Origin: Kitasatospora aureofaciens
GTDB taxonomy: Bacteria > Actinomycetota > Actinomycetes > Streptomycetales > Streptomycetaceae
Direction: 5' to 3'
Assembly: GCF_019192735.1 (NCBI RefSeq)
Contig: NZ_JAHTKP010000005.1
Location: 1-64,000, forward strand
Length of the DNA: 64,000 bases
Part shown: positions 27,420 to 35,964 of the stretch, one piece after another
How the letters are laid out: each line of letters begins with the position of its first letter
How positions within the stretch are numbered: position 1 is the stretch's first letter
Notes under the pieces: model-generated
What the model was told of the DNA's origin: nothing
Seen by the model: only the letters and a program-made list of their open reading frames with translations
Database searches by the model: none
Translations under genes and position numbers: made by a program

Positions 27420-29359
27420 GCCGACTCCCCGTCCCCGCCGAGGCCGTCCGGCCGCGCGTCCGACTGCACGTCCAGGCGCGCGTCCAGCTGCGCGCTCAGG
27501 TGCCGCCGGACGAAGTCGATCTCCAGCCGCAGCTGCCTGATCCGCTCCTCCACGACCAGCGACCCGTGCCCGGCGTCGTACCGGTAGACCTCATGCGGCT
27601 TGCCGAGCTGCTCCAGCCGCTCGACGTAGTTCTCGATCTGCCGGATCGGGCAGCGCGGGTCGTTGACCCCGGCGCTGATGTAGACCGGCACCCGTACCCG
27701 CTCGACGTACGTGAGCGGCGAGGAGGCGGTGAAGCGCTCCGGGACCTCCTCCGGGGTGCCGCCGAAGAGCGTCCGGTCGAGCGACTTGAGCGCCTCCATC
27801 TCGTCCGCGTACGCGGTGTGATAGTCCGCGACGGGCACGGCGGCGACGCCCAGCGCCCAGCTCTCGGGCTGCACGCCGAGGCCGAGGAGGGTGAGGTAGC
27901 CGCCCCAGCTGCCGCCGGTGAGCACCAGTCGCCGCGGGTCGGCGAGGCCGCTCGCGACCGCCCATTCCCGGACGGCGGCGATGTCCTCCAGCTCGATCAG
28001 GCCGACGCGCTCGCGCAGGGCGTCCGTCCAGACCTGGCCGTAGCCGGTGGAGCCGCGGTAGTTGACCCGGACCACCGCGAAGCCGTGGTCGAGCCAGGCG
28101 GCCGGGCCGGCGGCGAAGGAGTCGCTGTCGTGGTGGGTGGGGCCGCCGTGGATCTCGAACACGGTGGGGAAGGGGCCTTCGCCGGCCCCGGCGGGCCGCT
28201 GCACGAGGGCGTGGACGCGCCCGCCGGGCCCGTCCACCCAGACGTCCTCGACGGGGACGGAGCCGGGCGGCACCGCGCCGGGCGCCCGCAGGACGACCGT
28301 TCCGGCGGTGGAGCGGACGGCGGACGGCTCGGCGGCCGAGGACCAGAGGTACTCGACGGTGCCGTCCGGGCGGGCCGTGGCGCCGCCGACGGTGCCGCGC
28401 GGAGTGTCGAGGCGAGTCAGCCGGCCGTCGGCGAGGGAGTACGAGAACAGCTCGCTGCGGGCCTCGTACTCGTGCTCGACCAGCAGCGCCTTGGCGCCGG
28501 GGCGCCACTGCGCGGAGACGTCGCCGGGCAGTTCGCGGCCCTGCTCGTCGCGCAGCGGGAGGGCGGTCTCGGCGCCGGTGGCCACGTCCCAGATCATCGG
28601 CTCCCAGCGACCGGTGCGCTGGTGGGCGACGAGCAGGCGGGGGTCGCCCTCGACCGGGGCGAAGCCGAGGCAGGCGACGCCGCGCGGCTCGTCCCGGCCG
28701 GTCACCTCGTCGAGCTCGGCGACGATCTCGACGGTCTCGACGGCCGCGCCGGTCACCCCGTCCGCGCCGTTCTCGCCGGTCGCACCACCGGAGAGGCGGA
28801 CGACCCGGATCGCGGAGTGCATCGCGTCGCCGTGCTCGGTGTGGTCGATGGCGAGCAGGGTGCTGTCGTAGCTGAGGTCGCCGACGCCGCCGTACTCGTC
28901 GTGCCGGTAGATCTCGACGGCCTCGGCGGCGCCGGGGCGGCGCAGGTGCAGGGTGGTGCCGTCCTCGTCGGTGGAGCGGCCGACGACCACGGTGCCGTCG
29001 CGGCCGAGGGCCAGGCCGGCCGAGTAGGAGGGGGCGAGGCCGGGCACGGCCGCCTCGTCGGGCCCTCCGGCGAACGGCTGGCGGCGCCAGACGCCGAACT
29101 CGTCGCCGTCGTGGTCGTCGAACCACCACACCGAGTCGCCGCCGGGGGACAGTTCGGCGTCGGTGGTGCCGTTCGGCCGGTCGGTGACCTGCCGGTGGGT
29201 GCCGGTGGCGCGGTCCCAGGCGTAGACCTCGTAGGTGCCGGTTGCGTTGGACACGTACAGCGCCCGGTCGGGGGCGTCCTCGGCCCAGTCGGGCAGAGAC
29301 ACCCGCGCTGCCCGGAACCGCTGCTCCCACGCCGGTACGGCGCTCTTCTCCTCGCTCAT
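27416..29359 (-). CDS. prolyl oligopeptidase-family (S9) serine peptidase
   Basis: The product is 647 aa. An N-terminal beta-propeller of about 380 residues contains WD-like strands (SNATGTYEVYAWDRATGTHR). The C-terminal alpha/beta hydrolase domain has VFEIHGGPT, the nucleophile elbow LTGGSWGGYLTL, the Asp region GVNDPRCP and the His region DAGHGSL. It probably cleaves short peptides in the cytoplasm, having no signal peptide. ATG at 29357-29359 is the conserved start. Confidence 0.9.
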   Translation of the reverse strand: MSEEKSAVPAWEQRFRAARVSLPDWAEDAPDRALYVSNATGTYEVYAWDRATGTHRQVTDRPNGTTDAELSPGGDSVWWFDDHDGDEFGVWRRQPFAGGPDEAAVPGLAPSYSAGLALGRDGTVVVGRSTDEDGTTLHLRRPGAAEAVEIYRHDEYGGVGDLSYDSTLLAIDHTEHGDAMHSAIRVVRLSGGATGENGADGVTGAAVETVEIVAELDEVTGRDEPRGVACLGFAPVEGDPRLLVAHQRTGRWEPMIWDVATGAETALPLRDEQGRELPGDVSAQWRPGAKALLVEHEYEARSELFSYSLADGRLTRLDTPRGTVGGATARPDGTVEYLWSSAAEPSAVRSTAGTVVLRAPGAVPPGSVPVEDVWVDGPGGRVHALVQRPAGAGEGPFPTVFEIHGGPTHHDSDSFAAGPAAWLDHGFAVVRVNYRGSTGYGQVWTDALRERVGLIELEDIAAVREWAVASGLADPRRLVLTGGSWGGYLTLLGLGVQPESWALGVAAVPVADYHTAYADEMEALKSLDRTLFGGTPEEVPERFTASSPLTYVERVRVPVYISAGVNDPRCPIRQIENYVERLEQLGKPHEVYRYDAGHGSLVVEERIRQLRLEIDFVRRHLSAQLDARLDVQSDARPDGLGGDGESA

Positions 29360-29379
29360 CCGACCATCCAACCCGATCG

Positions 29380-29439
29380 GGGGGACGGAACGGAACGGGC
29401 GGGTGGGCGCAGGCCCGCCCGTCCGTTCCGTTCCGCCCC
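29380..29439. terminator. long hairpin between SnoaL-like and S9 peptidase genes
   Basis: GGGGACGGAACGGAACGG and its near-perfect complement flank a 10-nt loop. It lies just upstream of the peptidase start on the reverse strand, so it may end transcription from the SnoaL-like gene. Beside it, GGGCTCAGGCGCCCGGG occurs twice at 29470-29503. Confidence 0.65.
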
Positions 29440-29493
29440 TCGTCGGGGGTCCGGGACCCTCGTCCGCGGTGGGCTCAGGCGCCCGGGCTGGGC

Positions 29494-29871
29494 TCAGGCG
29501 CCCGGGACGAGGTCCAGGAAGCCGTGCACCGAGGCGATCCGGCCGTCCGGGCCCGCCACCAGCACGTCGAAGCCGATGACGATCGGCTCGGCGCCGGCCG
29601 GACCGAGGTTCCAGGTGAAGCGGGCGATGTCGTGGTGCGCGTCCACCGGGCCGAGGGTGAACTCCATCCCCGGGAACTGCGCCTGGGCGGCGCCGATCAG
29701 CGCGTCGATCGCGTCCCGGCCGGTGACCGCGGCCAGCGGGTCGGTGTAGCGGCCGTCCTCGGCCCACGCCTCGTCGACCAGCTTGCGGCGGGCGGCCGGG
29801 TCGGTCTCGTTCCAGACCGCGAGGTAGCGCTCGGCGAGCTGCTGAAGGGTGGCGGTGGTGATCTCGATCAT
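29494..29871 (-). CDS. SnoaL/NTF2-like fold protein
   Basis: The 125-aa product has the alpha+beta cone layout of nuclear-transport-factor-2-like proteins: helices at LAERYLAVWNETDPAARRKL, then GRYTDPLAAVTGRDAIDALI, and strands ending GFDVLVAGPDGRIASVHGFL. Such proteins bind small molecules or act as cyclases or isomerases. ATG at 29869-29871 follows GGGAGAAG. It is divergent from the large LuxR regulator, which may control it. Confidence 0.8.
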   Translation of the reverse strand: MIEITTATLQQLAERYLAVWNETDPAARRKLVDEAWAEDGRYTDPLAAVTGRDAIDALIGAAQAQFPGMEFTLGPVDAHHDIARFTWNLGPAGAEPIVIGFDVLVAGPDGRIASVHGFLDLVPGA

Positions 29872-30026
29872 CGTCTTCTCCCGTGTGCTGGCGGGTGGTT
29901 GGGCGGGTCGTTCCCGTTGCTCACAACCGTAGGGACGGGCGGGCGCGGGCGAATCCGTCACGTATCGGTAGGGGGGTACGTACGGTTCGCCGGTCGCGCC
30001 GGGGGCTGTGTAGGTAGGGTCGAGGC

Positions 30027-32741
30027 ATGCTGTACGGGAGGGAACGCGAGCAGGCCGTCGTGGACGGGCTGTTGGACGGGGCGCGGAACGGCCGCAGCGG
30101 GGTGCTGCTGCTCCGGGGCGAGCCCGGGATCGGCAAAACCGCGCTGCTCGACCACGCGGTCGCGGCGGCGGGGGAGGGGTTCCGGGTGATCCGGGCGGCC
30201 GGCGTCGAGTACGAGGCCGAACTCCCCTTCGCCGGGCTGAGTTTGCTGCTCGCGCCAGGTCTGGACCGAATGTCCGCCCTGCCGGACCCGCAACGGCGGT
30301 CGCTGGAGGCGGCGTTCGGCCTCGCCTCGACGCCTGCGCCCACCGGTCGGCTGCTCGTCGGGCTTGCCACCCTCGGGCTCCTTGCCGAACTGGCCGCAGA
30401 TCAACCGCTGTTGTGCATCGTCGACGACGTGCAGTGGCTGGACCACGCCTCGCTGGACGCGCTGCTGCTCGCCGCCCGCCGGCTCCAGGCCGAAGGGGTC
30501 GCCCTGCTGCTCGCCGCCCGCACCGGCGGCACCTCACCGGACCAGCAACTCGGCCTCCCCGAACTGCATTTGACCGGCCTGGCCGAAGCCGACGCCGACC
30601 GCCTGCTGACCCACCGCGCAGGCCCCGACCTGCCCGCCTCCGTCCGGGACCGGCTGCTCACCGAAGCGGCCGGTAACCCGCTCGCCCTCACCGAACTCCC
30701 CGTCACCGTCGGGCTGGAGACGCAGTCACCGGGCAGCCTCCCGCTCACCAGCCGCCTCCTGATCGCCTTCCACGGCCAGGTCACCGGCCTGCCCGCCGCC
30801 ACCCAGACGCTGCTGCTGCTCGCCGCCACCGAGGAGAACGGCGAGCTGGACGTCATCCTCCCCGCCGCCCTGGCCCTCGGCGTCACCGCCGAACACCTCG
30901 CCCCCGCCGAGGAGTCGGGCCTGGTGACGGTCGCCCCCGACCGCCGGCTCGCCTTCCGCCACCCGCTCCTCCGCGCCGCCATTCTCCAGCGCGCACCACA
31001 CCTCCAGCGCCTGACCGCCCACCGGGCCGTCGGCGAGGCGCTGACCGACGGAGACCGCCGCACCTGGCACCTCGCCCTCGCCGCCACCACCCCCGACGCC
31101 GACCTCGCCGACGCGCTGGAACGCACCGCCGTCCGCGCCGAATCCCGCGGCGCCCACGGCGGCGCCGCCGCGGCCTACGAGCGGGCCGCCCGGCTCACCC
31201 CCGACCGCGACGGCGCCACCCGCCGCCTCGTCCTCGCCGCCGAAGCCGCCACCGAAGAAGGCAAGTTGGCGCACGCCGAGGCACTCGCCGACCAGGCCGC
31301 CGCCCGCACCGACAGCGCCCTCGCGCACGCCCTGCTCGACCACGTCCGGGCCATCGCGCACTTCTGGCGCGGCTCCTACCCGACCGCCTACCGCCTGCTG
31401 CTCGACGCCGTCGGCAGCGCCATCGAACCGCCGCACGCCGCCCGCATGCTGTTCCAGGCCTTCCACGCCGCCTGGTACGTGGGCGAAGAGCCGACGATCG
31501 CCGTCCTCGACCGCCTCGCCGCCCTCCCGCTCGCCGAGGACGACCCGCTCACCCCGCTCGCCCGCCACCTGCCGGCCGCCGTCTTCCCGGCCCTCGGCCG
31601 GCCCGCGCCGCCGCTGCCCACGGCCCGCGCCACCGCCGACGCCGCCCGCAAGGCCGGCGCCGAGACCCCCGCCGACCTCGTCCAGCTGTGCGGCGCCGCC
31701 CTCGTCCTCGGCCGGGACGACGAGACCGCCGAACTCGGCGGCGAACTTGTCGCCGAGGCCCGCGCCAAGGGCGCCGTCGGCGTGCTGCCCACCCTGCAGT
31801 TCTTCCTCGCCGAAGCCGAGCTCTTCCACGGCCGGCACCGCGACGCCGAGATCACCGCCACCGAGGCCCTCGCCCTCGCCCGGGACACCGGCCAGCACCA
31901 GTGGGTCAGCCAACTCACCGCCCTACTTGCTTATTTGGCCGCCCTCGCCGGCACCACCGACACCTGCACCGAACTCGCCACCGCCGCCCTCACCACCACC
32001 GGCCCGCAGACCGCTGCCCCCGCCTCCGGCGAACCCTGGGCCCACTGGGCGCTCGCCCTGCTCGACCTCGGCCACGGCCGCGCCGCCGACGCCGCCGACC
32101 GCCTGCACACCCTCACCACCGGCCGCTACCGGCACCACGTCAGCGCCACCCGGGCCGTCCCCGACCTCGTCGAGGCCGCCGTCCGCCTCGGCACCCCCGA
32201 CCGAGCCGCCGCCCCCTACGAACGCTTCGCCCGCTGGACCGCCGCCGCCGACCGCCCCTGGGCCCACGCCCTCCGCCTCCGCTGCCAGGCCCTCCTCGGC
32301 CCCGACGAACTCGCCGAATCCGCCTATCGCGCCGCCCTCGACCTGCACGAGGGCACCCACCGCCCCTTCGAACAGGCCCGCACCGCCCTCCTCTACGGCG
32401 AGTGGCTCCGCCGCGCCCGCCGCCGCACCGACGCCCGCCCCCACCTGCGCGCCGCCCTCGAAACCTTCGAACGCCTCGCCGCTCACCCCTGGGCCACCCG
32501 CGCCCGCACCGAACTCACCGCCACCGGCACCACCGCCCCCACCCCGTCCCCCTCCGACTCCCCCTTCGCCACCCTCACCCCCCAAGAACTCCAAATCGCC
32601 CGCCTCGCCGCCCAAGGCCTCACCAACCGCGACATCGCCGCCCAGCTCTTCCTGAGCCCCCGCACCGTCGCCCACCACCTCTACAAGGCCTACCCCAAAC
32701 TCCACATCACCTCCCGCACCGACCTCCCCACCCTCCTCTGA
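30027..32741 (+). CDS. large ATP-binding LuxR-family regulator (LAL)
   Basis: The product is 904 aa. The N-terminal AAA/NACHT-like ATPase has Walker A GEPGIGKTALL near residue 35 and Walker B LLCIVDDVQWLD near 135. The middle is helical TPR-like repeat. The C terminus is a LuxR HTH (LTPQELQIARLAAQGLTNRD, then IAAQLFLSPRTVAHHL). LALs activate sugar or secondary-metabolism genes in actinomycetes. It is divergent from the SnoaL-like gene with a 155-bp shared promoter region. Confidence 0.92.
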   Translation: MLYGREREQAVVDGLLDGARNGRSGVLLLRGEPGIGKTALLDHAVAAAGEGFRVIRAAGVEYEAELPFAGLSLLLAPGLDRMSALPDPQRRSLEAAFGLASTPAPTGRLLVGLATLGLLAELAADQPLLCIVDDVQWLDHASLDALLLAARRLQAEGVALLLAARTGGTSPDQQLGLPELHLTGLAEADADRLLTHRAGPDLPASVRDRLLTEAAGNPLALTELPVTVGLETQSPGSLPLTSRLLIAFHGQVTGLPAATQTLLLLAATEENGELDVILPAALALGVTAEHLAPAEESGLVTVAPDRRLAFRHPLLRAAILQRAPHLQRLTAHRAVGEALTDGDRRTWHLALAATTPDADLADALERTAVRAESRGAHGGAAAAYERAARLTPDRDGATRRLVLAAEAATEEGKLAHAEALADQAAARTDSALAHALLDHVRAIAHFWRGSYPTAYRLLLDAVGSAIEPPHAARMLFQAFHAAWYVGEEPTIAVLDRLAALPLAEDDPLTPLARHLPAAVFPALGRPAPPLPTARATADAARKAGAETPADLVQLCGAALVLGRDDETAELGGELVAEARAKGAVGVLPTLQFFLAEAELFHGRHRDAEITATEALALARDTGQHQWVSQLTALLAYLAALAGTTDTCTELATAALTTTGPQTAAPASGEPWAHWALALLDLGHGRAADAADRLHTLTTGRYRHHVSATRAVPDLVEAAVRLGTPDRAAAPYERFARWTAAADRPWAHALRLRCQALLGPDELAESAYRAALDLHEGTHRPFEQARTALLYGEWLRRARRRTDARPHLRAALETFERLAAHPWATRARTELTATGTTAPTPSPSDSPFATLTPQELQIARLAAQGLTNRDIAAQLFLSPRTVAHHLYKAYPKLHITSRTDLPTLL

Positions 32742-32793
32742 CCCCCACCACGCCAAGGGCCCCGCCGGATCTCTCCGACAGGGCCCGTTCTGT

Positions 32794-33744
32794 TTAGTCC
32801 TCGGCGTCGCTGGCTCCATCGCCTAGAGCGTGCTTCCAGCCCTGGGAATGGTGCTCCCGGTGATAGGCCAGATGTGCTTCGTCGATCTGATGACCGCGAG
32901 CCTCGCGCAAACGCCCGAGATTGGCACCTGTGGCGCGGTCGGTGATCGTCAGGTCGTCCGCGATGGTCAGCATGCCGAAGTCGAACAGCGTGTGATGGTT
33001 GGGGCAGAGGCAAAGGACGTTGACCGCGAGATCAGGGCCGTTATGCGGCCTTCCCAGCGCACGGATGTGAGCCGCTTCTGCGTAGGCACCCGTCGGGGTG
33101 GTGAGCCGGGTTCCACATACCTGGCAGGTGAAGTCGTGGGCCTGCTTGACGTAGTTCGCAACCTTGGTGCTCCGGACGATCCGCTGGACCGTTTGTTCCA
33201 GGCGCGTCGGGACCTCTTGCCCAGCGAGCTGCCGAGGTTGCGGCTTGTTATTAGGTAGCTCGTCGGTGGAAAGCTTCGCGAGCCGGTACCGCCAGACCAG
33301 ATACCCAGACTGGCCGTGGTCGTGCCAGCAATCTTCAACGCGGAAGAGCCCGTCGTAACGGAACCCAGCCGTCGGCGAGTACTGGGAGTCTCCCTTGGAC
33401 CCGCGGATCACTCGCACGGGAGTGCCAGTGGTCAGGCTGGTAGCCAGGGCGGCGTTACCAAGAGTAAGTGCCTGGTCCCTTACCTGTTGGCCTGACTCAG
33501 AACGACCGCCCTGCCCGGTGTAGATGATTTCGTCACCAAGGTCCCTATCGTCCTCATAGCCGCCGGACACGACGATGGATTGAGCTCCGAGCTTCTCGGT
33601 GCCGCAGATCCCTGCCTGGAGCTGCCGGTGCACCACTGCGTCGTACAGAGCCCGTCGACTCGCAAAGACGCGGCCGACCTCGATCCCAGGGACAGCTCCA
33701 AAGCCATCAAAGGCAGGAGTAGCCCGGTCAGTATCGTTCAGCAA
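32794..33744 (-). CDS. SRA (YDG)-HNH endonuclease, modification-dependent restriction type
   Basis: The product is 316 aa. Residues about 14-165 form an SRA-YDG domain (GAVPGIEVGRVFASRRALYD; IVVSGGYEDDRDLGDEIIYT), which flips and reads modified cytosine. Residues 215-270 form an HNH nuclease (FTCQVCGTRL; AEAAHIRALGRPHNGPDL; LCLCPNHHTLFD). Proteins of this build, such as ScoMcrA of S. coelicolor, cut modified foreign DNA. The TTG start at 33744 follows GAGG. A/T-ending codons are far more common than in neighbours, pointing to recent acquisition. Confidence 0.88.
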   Translation of the reverse strand: MLNDTDRATPAFDGFGAVPGIEVGRVFASRRALYDAVVHRQLQAGICGTEKLGAQSIVVSGGYEDDRDLGDEIIYTGQGGRSESGQQVRDQALTLGNAALATSLTTGTPVRVIRGSKGDSQYSPTAGFRYDGLFRVEDCWHDHGQSGYLVWRYRLAKLSTDELPNNKPQPRQLAGQEVPTRLEQTVQRIVRSTKVANYVKQAHDFTCQVCGTRLTTPTGAYAEAAHIRALGRPHNGPDLAVNVLCLCPNHHTLFDFGMLTIADDLTITDRATGANLGRLREARGHQIDEAHLAYHREHHSQGWKHALGDGASDAED

Positions 33745-34068
33745 AGCTACTGGCCTCTCAGTGTCAAAGAAAACGGCTCACCAGTACGTTGATCACACGG
33801 TTCCGAGCCGCAGGGGCAGCCGCCGCGAGCGCGTAGAAGCCGCGCTCCTGTCTGCCCCCACGGGTCGCGGTCGTTGAGCCACAGATGGCATCCACCCGAG
33901 TCGGCTCTGCCACGGGCCCTAACTGATCTGCTCGGCGATCCTTGTATCGCGAAACGCGCACCGGCAGGACAGGGTTCCACCATCTGAAGGCCGGTCAGCA
34001 GAGGTTCGAGGACCACTGCCGCGCAAGGTTTCTCTCAGAGCTCTCCAGGGGAGCCGGGAGAAACCAGT
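33745..34068. other. low-GC intergenic region
   Basis: Between the HNH gene and tRNA-Pro I see no gene. Composition is lower in GC than the core, in keeping with the imported nuclease gene. Confidence 0.5.
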
Positions 34069-34102
34069 CAGGGCCGGTGTCCCTTGCGGGACACCGGCCC
34101 TG
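34069..34102 (-). terminator. terminator of tRNA-Pro
   Basis: CAGGGCCGGTGTCCC and its exact complement enclose a TTGC loop, 17 bp beyond the tRNA 3' end on the reverse strand. Confidence 0.85.
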
Positions 34103-34119
34103 AGCTGGTGTTACTGGGT

Positions 34120-34192
<73 letters not shown>

Positions 34193-34292
34193 GTCTTGCG
34201 GTTTGTTGCTCTGTCTCCGTCGCAACGAGTAGAACTCTACCGGACGCTCGCCGAGACACGAAATCCGATTCCCGGCGGGCGTCCGGTGCAGG

Positions 34293-35237
34293 TCAGCGGG
34301 GGGTGGGGGCGAGGGTGAGGAGGGTGGCTTCGGGGGGGCAGGCGAAGCGGACGGGGGTGTAGCGGTTGGTGCCGCAGCCGGCGGAGACGTGGAGGTAGGC
34401 GCGGCGGCCGCCGGCGGTGTGGGTGGAGAGGCCCTTGACCCGCTTGGCGTCGAGGTCGCAGTTGGTGACCAGGGCGCCGTAGAAGGGGACGCAGAGCTGG
34501 CCGCCATGGGTGTGGCCGGCGAGGATCAGCGGGTAGCGGTCGGCGGTGAAGGCGTCGAGGACGCGCAGGTAGGGCGCGTGGACGACGGCGAGGGAGAGGT
34601 CGGCGTCGGCGGAGGGGCCGCCGGCGACGGCGGTGTAGCGGTCGCGGCGGATGTGCGGGTCGTCGAGGCCGGTGAACTCGAGGTCGAGGCCGGCGACGGT
34701 GAGCCGGCCGCGGGTGTTGGTGAGGTCGAGCCAGCCGGCCGCGTCGAAGCCGTCGCGGAGCTTCTCCCAGGGGTTGTGGACGGCGCCGGTGATGCCGCGG
34801 CGGGCGGTGCCGTCGGGGTTGTTCATGCCGTGGACGCCGCTGCGCATGGCCTGGAGGTAGCGGGCCGGGTTCTTAGGGGCGGGGCCGTAGTAGTCGTTGG
34901 ACCCGAAGACGTAGACGCCGGGGAACTCCATCAGCGGCCCGAGGGCGTCCAGGGTGGCGGGGACGCCGAGCGGGTCGGAGAGGTTGTCGCCGGTGTTGAC
35001 GACGAGGTCGGGGCGCAGGCCCGCGAGGCTCTTCAGCCAGCGCTGCTTCTTGCCCTGGCCGCTCACCATGTGGATGTCGGAGACCTGCAGTACCCGGATG
35101 GGCCGGGCGCCCCGGGGCAGGACGGGGACCTCGACCCGGCGGAGCCGGAAGGAACGGACCTCGTACCCGGCGGAGTAGGCGAGGCAGGCGGCGCCGGTGG
35201 CGGCGATTCCGAGGGGGACGGAGTACAGCGGTCGCAT
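34293..35237 (-). CDS. membrane-anchored metallophosphoesterase
   Basis: The product is 314 aa with an N-terminal hydrophobic segment (PLGIAATGAACLAYSAGYEV), then the calcineurin-like fold. Metal-binding blocks are VSDIHMVSGQ, VNTGDNLSD, FGSNDYYGP and LAGHTHGGQL. It resembles YaeI-type phosphodiesterases that act on lipid or nucleotide phosphates. It is located next to tRNA-Pro and the PBP region as in Streptomyces relatives. Confidence 0.9.
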   Translation of the reverse strand: MRPLYSVPLGIAATGAACLAYSAGYEVRSFRLRRVEVPVLPRGARPIRVLQVSDIHMVSGQGKKQRWLKSLAGLRPDLVVNTGDNLSDPLGVPATLDALGPLMEFPGVYVFGSNDYYGPAPKNPARYLQAMRSGVHGMNNPDGTARRGITGAVHNPWEKLRDGFDAAGWLDLTNTRGRLTVAGLDLEFTGLDDPHIRRDRYTAVAGGPSADADLSLAVVHAPYLRVLDAFTADRYPLILAGHTHGGQLCVPFYGALVTNCDLDAKRVKGLSTHTAGGRRAYLHVSAGCGTNRYTPVRFACPPEATLLTLAPTPR

Positions 35238-35299
35238 CGTTCCATGCTCTCAGACGGCGGATCAGCTGGTGAACGTCCGGCGGCCGGTCGCGGACACGG

Positions 35300-35371
35300 C
35301 CGCGCCGGAACCTCACGGCGGCGCCGGAACCTCACGGCGGCGCCGGAACCCCACGGCGGCGCCGGAAGCCC
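35300..35371. repeat. 18-bp tandem repeat, about four copies
   Basis: The unit CGGCGCCGGAACCTCACG is repeated with few changes between the divergent phosphoesterase and YqeY genes, within their shared promoter region. Confidence 0.8.
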
Positions 35372-35422
35372 CGCGCCCGTTAATGCCGGGCACCCGAACG
35401 CCGCAGGTGGGAGACTCGGGCC

Positions 35423-35878
35423 ATGACGACGCTCAAGGAGCAGCTGCAGGAGGACCTCACGGCTGCCATCAGGAACCGGGACGAGCTGCGCTCGTCCACC
35501 ATCCGGCTCACACTCGCCGCCGTCACCAGCGAGGAGGTGGCGGGCAAGGAGAAGCGCGAGCTCTCCGACGACGAGGTGCTCAAGGTCCTCGGCCGCGAGG
35601 CGAAGAAGCGCCGGGAGGCCGCCGAGGCGTTCGACCGCGGGGGTCGGGCCGACCAGGCCGAGCGGGAGCGGGCGGAGGGCGAGGTACTGGCCGGGTACCT
35701 GCCCAAGCAGCTCTCGGACGAGGAACTGGCCGCGATCGTGGCGGCCGCCGTCGCGGAGAGCGGGGCGACCGGTCCGCAGGCCATGGGTGCCGTCATGAAG
35801 CTGGTGAAGCCGAAGGTGGAGGGTCTGGCCGAGGGCGGCCGCGTCGCCGCCGTCGTGAAGGCGGCCCTGGCGGGCTGA
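35423..35878 (+). CDS. GatB/YqeY-domain protein
   Basis: The product is 151 aa: MTTLKEQLQEDLTAAIRNRD, a helical YqeY domain with AFDRGGRADQAERERAEGEV and GYLPKQLSDEE, and a C-terminal GatB tail-like segment (GAVMKLVKPKVEGLAEGGRV). The domain binds tRNA in GatB; the role of the free protein is not well known. A strong terminator follows at 35916. Confidence 0.92.
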   Translation: MTTLKEQLQEDLTAAIRNRDELRSSTIRLTLAAVTSEEVAGKEKRELSDDEVLKVLGREAKKRREAAEAFDRGGRADQAERERAEGEVLAGYLPKQLSDEELAAIVAAAVAESGATGPQAMGAVMKLVKPKVEGLAEGGRVAAVVKAALAG

Positions 35879-35915
35879 TCGGCCTCACTGAAACCGAGGC
35901 CCCAGGGCACAGAAA

Positions 35916-35950
35916 AGGGCGCCTCCCGAGATCATCTCGGGAGGCGCCCT
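35916..35950. terminator. bidirectional terminator between YqeY and PBP genes
   Basis: AGGGCGCCTCCCGAGA and its exact complement enclose a TCA loop between two convergent genes. Confidence 0.9.
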
Positions 35951-35964
35951 CCGTTGCAGCAGGC

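Noticed and set aside
35300..35371. CRISPR array
   Set aside because: The repeats are directly adjacent with no spacers and no cas gene is near; the same applies to 43364-43471.
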